From the NCBI GenBank assembly GCA_019918135.1, contig WBZZ01006536.1, forward strand, positions 72,501 to 136,500: a stretch of DNA of 64,000 nt, given 5' to 3'. Both the position numbers and the translations under genes were made by a program. This document shows, one piece after another, positions 57,169 through 64,000 of this stretch (positions are counted from its first letter, which is position 1; the number at the start of each line of letters is the position of its first letter). The stretch is from Paulinella micropora (lineage: Eukaryota > Cercozoa > Imbricatea > Euglyphida > Paulinellidae). Below the pieces are notes generated by a model. The model had not been told where the DNA came from and made no database searches. It saw nothing but the letters and a program-made list of their open reading frames with translations.

Positions 57169-57815
57169 TTTCGTTTAATCCACGCTTGGAAAACCCCGTA
57201 ACCCCTATACTCCTGATCAAATTTGACCGTTCTAACAGCATTTCCTGTTTGACGCTCAAAGAAAGCTACTGCCTCGAGAAAGCAGTCATAAAACTGGTTC
57301 TTTTGTTTTAGGTAGTAATCCTTTACGTATTCACTAGCTACGCAATGAATTTGATAGTATACTCATACTTTCTACCATGGGACAATACTAGATAAAACTG
57401 AGTATCCATAACTAGACATTATCCAGGGGCCCAATCCCTGTCGTGTCTATTCTTAGAGCTATGATCTAACTCTCTCATCTTAGCTTGATTGCAACACTCG
57501 CCTTTTTTTTACTGCCTCTCTCCAATCCTTCCCTACAATCGTCCATCCCTGCGATTTAGCTAATCTATCCATTGCTTCTCCGCCTCTGTGTAGAGCCATG
57601 CGATGAAGAATAACGAAATGGATATTTTTGCTTGCATCAGGACGAACAACCGGCAAAAGGTATGCAATTGTAAGTATTGTCATCAGCTGCAGCTTTTTCT
57701 CCAAGTTCAGTTTCGCATTCATACACATAGGGCACATAGTTGCATCCATGATCAAATCCCCATCCACACACACACGCAGACATATTTGCGCAAAATAGAT
57801 TGTCTGTGCTAGCAT
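57169..57815 (-). pseudogene. Copia 2 GAG-pre-integrase and integrase core
   Basis: NIHFVILHRMALHRGGEAMDRLAK (His pair of the HHCC site) and GKDWREAVKK, then after a break KQKNQFYDCFLEAVAFFERQ and TVKFDQEYRGYGVFQAW with the second catalytic Asp. The enzyme then stops at the insertion border. Confidence 0.75.
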
Positions 57816-58059
57816 TTGGTGCGATGCATTGTTGTGTGGGTGTCGATGTGGCGTTGTGATTTACTTGTTTCTTCTTGCGACTCTTTGGCTTTGCAAGTTT
57901 CTTCCTATTACTGACTTGCTTTCCTGTGTGTGGGTTGAAAATGAGATTCTGGTCTAATTGCTGACTGCCAGGTTTATCCCAGACATATATATTATTTTGT
58001 GCTCTGCGTCCTTGAGCTAATATTGCTCCCCTATTGACTGGAATGGGCTTATCAAGCAA

Positions 58060-59010
58060 AATGATCTGTCCGTTCTGATGCAGTACTGCACTTCCTGCAT
58101 TATTCTATGTGGCAATAGATATAAGGGTGTAGGGCAAGTCTGGGTCATAAACTGCATTTCTAGCAACCACATCTATCTCCTCTCCGACTCCTGCTAACTG
58201 TACTGACATCTGACCTTTCAGGGATGTTGTTATGATACTGTTAGCTGTCCTGAACTTAGATTGTCCTTTCACTAAATTAGTGAACAGGTCTTTGTTGGGT
58301 GATATGTTTGTGCTACAAGCACTATCGTCAACTATGCTATCTCTAGACAAATTGACCATAGCATGGGCATTGTGCATAATACTACCACCTTCATTTCCTT
58401 CCTCATCTTCTTCTTCTGCTCCCAGCTCTTCAATCTGGCTTGGTCTGGGGACAGGACCTAAGATCTCTTGAATGTAAGGGTGTGAATTAGTATAAGCGAT
58501 ATAAGGAAAACCTACGACAAACTGGGTAGCGTCGACATCCTCACTTCTTATACACATGTTTACTATGTACTGTTTTATGACTGTACGTAATCCTGAGTAA
58601 AAGACTTTTATCTTTTCATCCCGGTTGTATGCTTCCGCCGATCTGAAGTCAACTGCGAAACTCCCCCTGTGAACGGCATCAAACAACTGAGTGAAGTAAC
58701 TCTCTATCATATCCTGTTGGTTGTTAGGCGGCGATGTTGCCCTGGGGTTAGCCGTAGGAACACTACCGCTGTCCTGTGTACTAGCACTGGCTGGCTCTGT
58801 ACTACGTTTTGCTCTACTTATGGGGCGTTTAGTAGATGTAGAATGACTTGTACTACCTTTACTAGCTTGACTAGTAGCTAAAGGTCCTGTTGTGTTACTA
58901 GAGCTACTACTTGCTGCCTGTGCTGGGAGTAATGAAAGTAATGCTTTAACATCAAGCGTATGACTTAAAGCTACTCTTTCCCCTTCGTCTGATAACAGTT
59001 TCTCCCCCAC
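58060..59010 (-). CDS. Copia 2 protease-containing ORF
   Basis: A 301-residue frame. The N-terminal part is Ser/Thr-rich. The middle has YFTQLFDAVHRGSFAVDFRSAEAY. A protease-like active site is DSIVDDSACSTNISPN (D-S-A in place of D-S/T-G), followed by TSLKGQMSVQLAGVGEEIDV and VYDPDLPYTLIS, as in Copia proteases. The change at the catalytic motif may mean loss of activity. Confidence 0.6.
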
Positions 59011-60244
59011 TGTCGTCTGAGTCTACCCTGTCTTTACTACCTTGGGTATCTGGGGTTTCCATAGCTATTCTTCTTCCTAATCCTGCTTCCTTGAGTTCCG
59101 ATTTAGTGAGAACATCTGAAGGTGACATCAACCTACTTGGGAATTGACCATACTGACTACTGTCTGGGTTTGTCCAATCTCCAGGGGTGGGTTCAAAGGA
59201 TTCCTCCTCTTCTTCTTTTTGTTCTGATCTGTCGGTTTGTGCAGTATCGTTTGCTTCCTCGTCTAAACTCTCATCATAACTAGCCTCATCTACAGCTGGA
59301 CTGCGACTGATATTATCAATCTTAAAAACATGGGGCGACCTAGGCTTATCACTATTCACGCATAGTGCCATGGTTCCTACCTTAAGCTCGTCAGCTGGGA
59401 TTAGACTAGATATCTCTGTTAGATGAGGAGGGGGCACGGGACATCCATCTTTGTCCCTAGGGATCCCACTATACACTCTATCATACATTACTAGATATCT
59501 TATCTCTGCTAATGCTGCTACCATGAGAGCTTTTGCTTCATCAGTCATCCTTGGGCTCTTGTCTGAGTCAGGTCTGAGTTTGGGTTTGTGAAACTAGCAT
59601 TTCTTAAACCTTAGCAACCTCCAGGCTGCGCTTGTTCCCGGACCTCCCTTTCTACCTAAGCCTAGTGTCTATTTAAATCTCTTTCCTGTGTCCCTAACTA
59701 TGCCTTCACATCGCTTGTTGTCTGGGATCAAGAACTCCTCTGGGGATTCTATCTTTCTCGATCTCCATATTTTAGCATAGTTTAGATTAACTGGTTCAAT
59801 TGGGACTGTGTCTGGAGGGACAACTCAAAATAACTCTGTTAATACTAAAGAAAGATCTCGCCCTAAATGCCTACTCTGAGCTTCAAGCAAAGCATATTTC
59901 AGCAGAAAGTCGCTTGAGAAGTATGAGACATGAAAGATGCTAGGATCTATCCCTCTGAAGTCTTGTGGGGGTCTAGTTAAGGATTTAACTGTCTGTTGAG
60001 TGAGGGGAATAGGGATAAGAATATGGTTTGTCTGAGGTCTCTTCTTGCTCTCCCTCTTCTTTATCTCCACATTCATGTGCACCCACTGAATGAGTTGTAG
60101 TGAATCATCAGGTTCACCATTTTCATCATCTCTCTGACTCTCATGATCTGATTGTTCTGGTGATTCTAGTTCCTCATTGTCTTGTTGATCTACTGACTCT
60201 TTCCTCCTGTGATGACTCACTCTCTTCTTCTTCCTGCTCCTCAC
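59011..60244 (-). other. Copia 2 acidic ORFs between gag and protease
   Basis: Frames 59548-58952 (IRYLVMYDRVYSGIPRDKDG, acidic tail) and 60244-59825 (SHHRRKESVDQQD, PPQDFRGIDPSIFHVSYFSSDFLL). No domain recognised; position fits an extended gag-protease linker. Confidence 0.5.
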
Positions 60245-60974
60245 CTACACAAATGAACTTCCCTTCCTAGGTCCTTTCTTTCTGTTCATTGTGCTACCAT
60301 TTCTGGATTTGTGTTTAGAGCTATCTTTGTGAGTGGATTTTTTGGGTCTGTCAGAGTATTTTCGCTTACATGTATTTCCCTGTCTAGCAGTTATGCTTTT
60401 AGTAACAGAACAATCAGCACCTGTATGTCTGACACCTCTTTTGCCTTCTCGACAATCTGTTCTAGCACATCTAGAAGTATATTCGTAACACATGTGTCCA
60501 GCTTGCTTGCAGCAGTATCATTTTAATTTAGAATCTTTCGTCGTAGAAATTGTGCTAAATACTACCTGCTTGCTTCTCTGGGGTGTTATTACTTCTCTGT
60601 ATAATTTTTCGTTGTTGTGTTCTTGTGCCACCTGAACTATTTTCAGAGTTAACTGTTTCCAGTCCCATCTTGCATCCATGTGTTGCCATGTTGTGTACAA
60701 AGTTGATAGTGTCTAGGTGTTGCAGTAACCTAAATAACTTCTTACATTTCTTGTAGTCTGACTCAGGCCTACCTTCATCTATCTCAACCCGTCTGACTAA
60801 TGTCTTATACTTAGTTAGCCATGTCTCTACTCTATTCATAGAACTAGGCCCCTGCATAGCATCTAGCTTGTCAATTCTACCTGACTTTGCTATTTCGTCT
60901 AACCCCCTATACTTGTCAACAATTGCTTTCCAGAATTTGGCAAGATCACCTTCTGCTTCTGGCAACAATGTCAT
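60245..60974 (-). pseudogene. gag: Copia 2 gag with Cys array
   Basis: LAKFWKAIVDKYRGLDEIAK, MNRVETWLTKYKTLVRRV and LFRLLQHLDTINFVHNM correspond to the Copia 3 gag. After a frameshift near 60540 the array CCKQAGHMCYEYTSRC...DCREGKRGVRHTGADC parallels the Copia 3 zinc region. Confidence 0.7.
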
Positions 60975-61736
60975 AGCGGTCGGATTCTGCTGGCAGGAGG
61001 AAATAAGATATGCTAGTAACTCGTCTTTTAGCTCTCTTCTTTTAACATTTCAAGGGAGAGAGAGGGAATTTTCAGGTCTAGTTTCACTTTCGGGTGGTGT
61101 GTAGGTATAAACATATCGTACCTTTTGGCTTACCCCAAAGCTACTTGACTGGGACTTGTTGTGCAAACGTCTGCAACGGGAACGCCAAACCACTTGTCCT
61201 GGCGAGTGCGAACCACTTGTCCTGATGACTGGTCCAGTTGATTTGGGGTCTTCCACCACAGCCGGGAAAGAGTCCAACGTCTGCAACCGAAACTACTACA
61301 ATGAGTGTGGTCTAACCAAATGGTTGTCGACCGTAAATGACAGAGCTACTGTAAGAGTCCGACTCAAATACTGATTAAAGCCAAGCAGGTTGAACTGAGA
61401 AAGGTTGCCGGTACCGTCGTAGCCGGCAGCACTGGTGATCTGGATTGGCACTAGGGCCACTGTCCATGGAACGTCCCCCTTGGGACACTTTACGCCTCGA
61501 AGGGCTGGCAGACTGAACTCTACAAGCTTCTGACTACGATCCACTGCGCTGAGACTCAGCTCACCTCGCACAGGGCCTCACCAGCTACCTATCAGCCACA
61601 CACAGTAACAGAAATTAGTTCTGTTCTGGCGCAAAACACAAACGATACGTCACTCTGGGTGTTTTTGCCAGCTTTCTTCGTTGCTCTGAGACACTCTCCG
61701 AAGGGTCTTGCGCTAGCGGCGCTTCAAGGCTTCCAT
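60975..61736 (-). other. Copia 2 leader and N-terminal gag remnants
   Basis: Minus frames 61571-61296 and 61286-61050 have no recognised domain. The sequence after the LTR (GGTTATGGAAGCC on the minus strand) is where a primer-binding site should lie; no clear tRNA match seen. Confidence 0.4.
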
Positions 61737-61982
61737 AACCTGATAAGTACATACGAAGTACCGAAGAATGACTTTAATGATTATACTTTACCCAACAGTA
61801 ACGGATGACTAAAACGATTTGTATGTATTAATAACAGAACAATAACTGGACCCACTTAATGGGGGCAGATATACACACTCGGTCCATTAAGGTGGATTAG
61901 CATTAGTTATTCTGATAGGTGATCTGACCTCATAACCCGGTAAAATACATGGATATATTAGTTACCAATCTATAGCCTAACA
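61737..61982 (-). repeat. 5' LTR of Copia 2
   Basis: 246 bp with TG...CA ends (TGATAAG...CCTAACA on the plus strand). The proximal half matches 45455-45584, the distal half matches 7593-7992. Followed by CGACG. Confidence 0.75.
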
Positions 61983-62585
61983 CGACGTATAAAATATTTC
62001 AACGTGAAGCATATGTAAAATTTACAGCTACTTTGACAGGGAAGTTTAAATTATTATATCATATATAGTTAGCATGTAAATAAACGCAGTAAAATCGGGT
62101 CGCAAATCTGCATTTAAACTAAAATAGATTTGTTAATACTGTTTTTTTAATTTACTAATAGAGATATTGAACTAGTTCCCACACAAAAAATATCAATGTT
62201 ATGTTATTGATTGATATCACACTACATATTTAAAGAGAATACGTTCTGTTTCAGTAAGGTTTTTTTTTAAAAAAATCACTATGACACATGTTAAATTGAA
62301 AATTACTGGAAACTAGTGTCGGAACTAGTTCAATTTGTCATCTTTTTATCTACAGCTTTACTTTTTTTTTTTTTAACCTTGTGGTTCGGAAGGAGATCGC
62401 AGCCCCTTTTTCAACTTTTTTTTTCAAAAATATTAACGCCGGTCCGCAGTGACATAATAGAAAACGACAAGCCATTTCCCGTGATCCCACCACGTTTTTT
62501 TGATTTGGCTTTTTTTCTTTTTTTTTTTTTCAAAGCTCGCTTGTTACGCTGTTCAATTCAAGAACATGTCTCCCCTCTTAACTCG
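61983..62585. other. AT-rich sequence, no gene seen
   Basis: Starts with CGACGTATAAAATATTTCAA, resembling the block at 7570-7592. T-runs and unique sequence follow. Confidence 0.4.
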
Positions 62586-63527
62586 TGATGCTTGTCAAGA
62601 AGAAAAAGAAATGCTGGAGACCTAGAGCAAAGGATCGTCAGCGTGTCGGAACCTCAGACACTGCCAAACGCAACGCTAACAGTTCAGACAAGGCTGACAA
62701 AGAGTCAAGAGGAAAGAAGAAAGCAAAAGGAAGAGAAAGATGAAGAGACAGAACCAGAGAGCGAGGAGGTGTGACAGACAGAGAGGGAAGAGAGTGCAGA
62801 TGTAGAGAAAGATATATTAGGAGTGCCGCAAAGCCATAGAATAGTCAACACATTCACATCACCAGACGGTAGACAGACATACACACAGCACAAGAGACAC
62901 CACAAAGACTACTTCACACTTGCGACACCAGATGTTAGGGAAAAGAAAAACGAGAAAGGTAAGAACCAAGAAAAGAATACAGTTATACAGGAGCTTAGGT
63001 TTCAGGCAGAGACACACAGTAGGTTTAGAAAGATAGAGGAGGAGTCGATGAAAGAGTTTGGGAGCGCATTGGCTAGGTTTGTAGAGAGAGACGAGCCCAC
63101 AGCTGAGGAAATTAGGGAAACAATAGACATAGTGTTATTGTACATTATGCAACATAGCGCTAGTGAGAAAGAAGTGACAGAATTGTTAGCTGCTAGCAAG
63201 CATCCACACATAACAGGCACCATGCTAAAGAATAGGAGAAGGAATTAGTTATGGCCACAAGCACAAGATGCATACAAGTTAAATCTTAGTAGTGACAACA
63301 AATTTGTAACAGCAGATTTACGAATGATTTTAGCAAGCGCAGATAAGACTTATTTGGCTAGTGAGTTAGGTGAAGCTAGTAAGATAGCTGAGTTAAGGAT
63401 AGCGATAGCAGGTGATGAAGCTAAGGTAGGTAGTACAAAAAAAATAATAACTTTAGCTTTAAAGTTGATAGCTACAGATAGTGACGGTAATTTTTTCAAT
63501 TTGTATCCGTCCCCCACCTCCGCTGCT
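62586..63527 (+). pseudogene. decayed coding region, about 310 codons with two internal stops
   Basis: A single reading frame runs from after a TGA at 62586-62588 to 63527 with only TGA at about 62772 and TAG at about 63246 inside. Lys/Glu-rich start (SRRKRNAGDLEQRI), then FTSPDGRQTYTQHKRHHKDYF, SMKEFGSALARFVERDEPTAEEIRETIDIVLLYIM, KLNLSSDNKFVTADLRMILASADK and ASKIAELRIAIAGDEAK. Helical, gag-like in appearance, but no family recognised. Confidence 0.45.
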
Positions 63528-64000
63528 TGACTCTTTACCATAGCTCAATGCAATGTGCCCGAGAAGTATGACGCCTTAGCTTGGAGGAGAGGCTCATGCC
63601 AACTTTAAAGGATATGGCAGCGTTGAGTTTGTCGGGCTAGCATTGCCTGTCACTAGACAAAACCATCCCCGTTCGTTTTTTCCAGATAGGGGACATGTCC
63701 TGGAATCTGCAGGTTTCCTGCCACAAAGACGCTGGCAGCACTTACTTCTGCATGTACTGTAAATACACGAAGAACGAGAGAGGAAACTTAAGGAAGAGAT
63801 GACCAATAACTCGATATAGAAATGACGACGACCAGGATGGCAGGAGGAAGGAGGACTCATTGCTTTGGTTTGTGGAAGTGGAAGATATAATACCAGACTT
63901 ACTGTACATAAAGTTGCGTGTGCATGGGCGGTTTTTTTTGAAAAATTACTAAAGAAATAATGGAGGGGGGATGTCAAGTATTTTGGTCATTCGAAGGGCC
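63528..64000. other. no gene seen
   Basis: Unique sequence to the window edge without a supported frame. Confidence 0.4.

Larger units (their letters stand above)
45455..61982 (-). mobile_element. Copia-type retrotransposon 2, split by a nested insertion
   Basis: Minus-strand order: 5' LTR (61982-61737), gag (about 60974-60245), acidic ORFs, protease region, GAG-pre-integrase and integrase core (57815-57170), insertion (57159-50234), integrase C-part (50183-49732), linker, reverse transcriptase, RNase H, non-coding 3' region, polypurine tract, 3' LTR part (45584-45455). Many stops and shifts are present. The 3' LTR agrees with the 5' LTR only over its proximal ~120 bp. Confidence 0.8.

Overview
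This is a nuclear genomic window from a repeat-rich microbial eukaryote, probably an alga or other protist. Coding regions are split by short GT-AG introns, there is no operon layout, and microsatellites and long homopolymers are dense. Recognisable proteins are mostly transposon-derived: tyrosine-recombinase (Ngaro/DIRS-type) and Copia retroelements, a piggyBac-type transposase with a stramenopile-like flavour, and two large transposase-like families. The lineage cannot be fixed from this sequence alone.

Layout. 1-6 kb is mini- and microsatellite DNA around one long Q/N-rich reading frame (2665-4203). 6.2-8 kb holds a hairpin, a foldback element and a Copia-type LTR fragment interrupted by a 271-bp MITE. 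8.2-10 kb is a decayed piggyBac transposase. 10.07-16.83 kb is a nearly complete Ngaro-type element on the minus strand with textbook split direct repeats (A1, gag, pol, B1, A2, B2). 17-24 kb is the 3' part of a minus-strand Copia element.

The centre is the most interesting part. A transposase-like gene on the minus strand (39096 to 25057) is cut by a 12,154-bp insertion (25997-38150). The insertion has 380-394-bp terminal inverted repeats and a TA duplication, and removing it with one TA rejoins the interrupted reading frame. Inside are a SET-domain ORF, a multi-exon gene resembling DUF7869 proteins, a small Arg/Asp-rich spliced gene, a tRNA-derived SINE, and a plus-strand Lys/Glu/Ser-rich gene region whose introns are largely microsatellites. 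It looks like a large cargo-bearing DNA transposon, now decayed.

39.5-45 kb carries a clean three-exon small gene, the 5' LTR and gag of another Copia element, and two more SINE copies embedded in (ATT)n. 45.5-62 kb is a second minus-strand Copia element whose integrase is split by an insertion that contains a second, more degraded Ngaro-type element; 9-bp direct repeats (CCCCTTCAA) flank this insertion. The window ends in a decayed reading frame of unknown origin (62586-63527).

No rRNA gene, canonical tRNA gene, CRISPR array or bacterial gene was seen. Most element ORFs carry frameshifts or stops, several of them at poly-G/C runs, so some breaks may be sequence-length errors rather than real decay.
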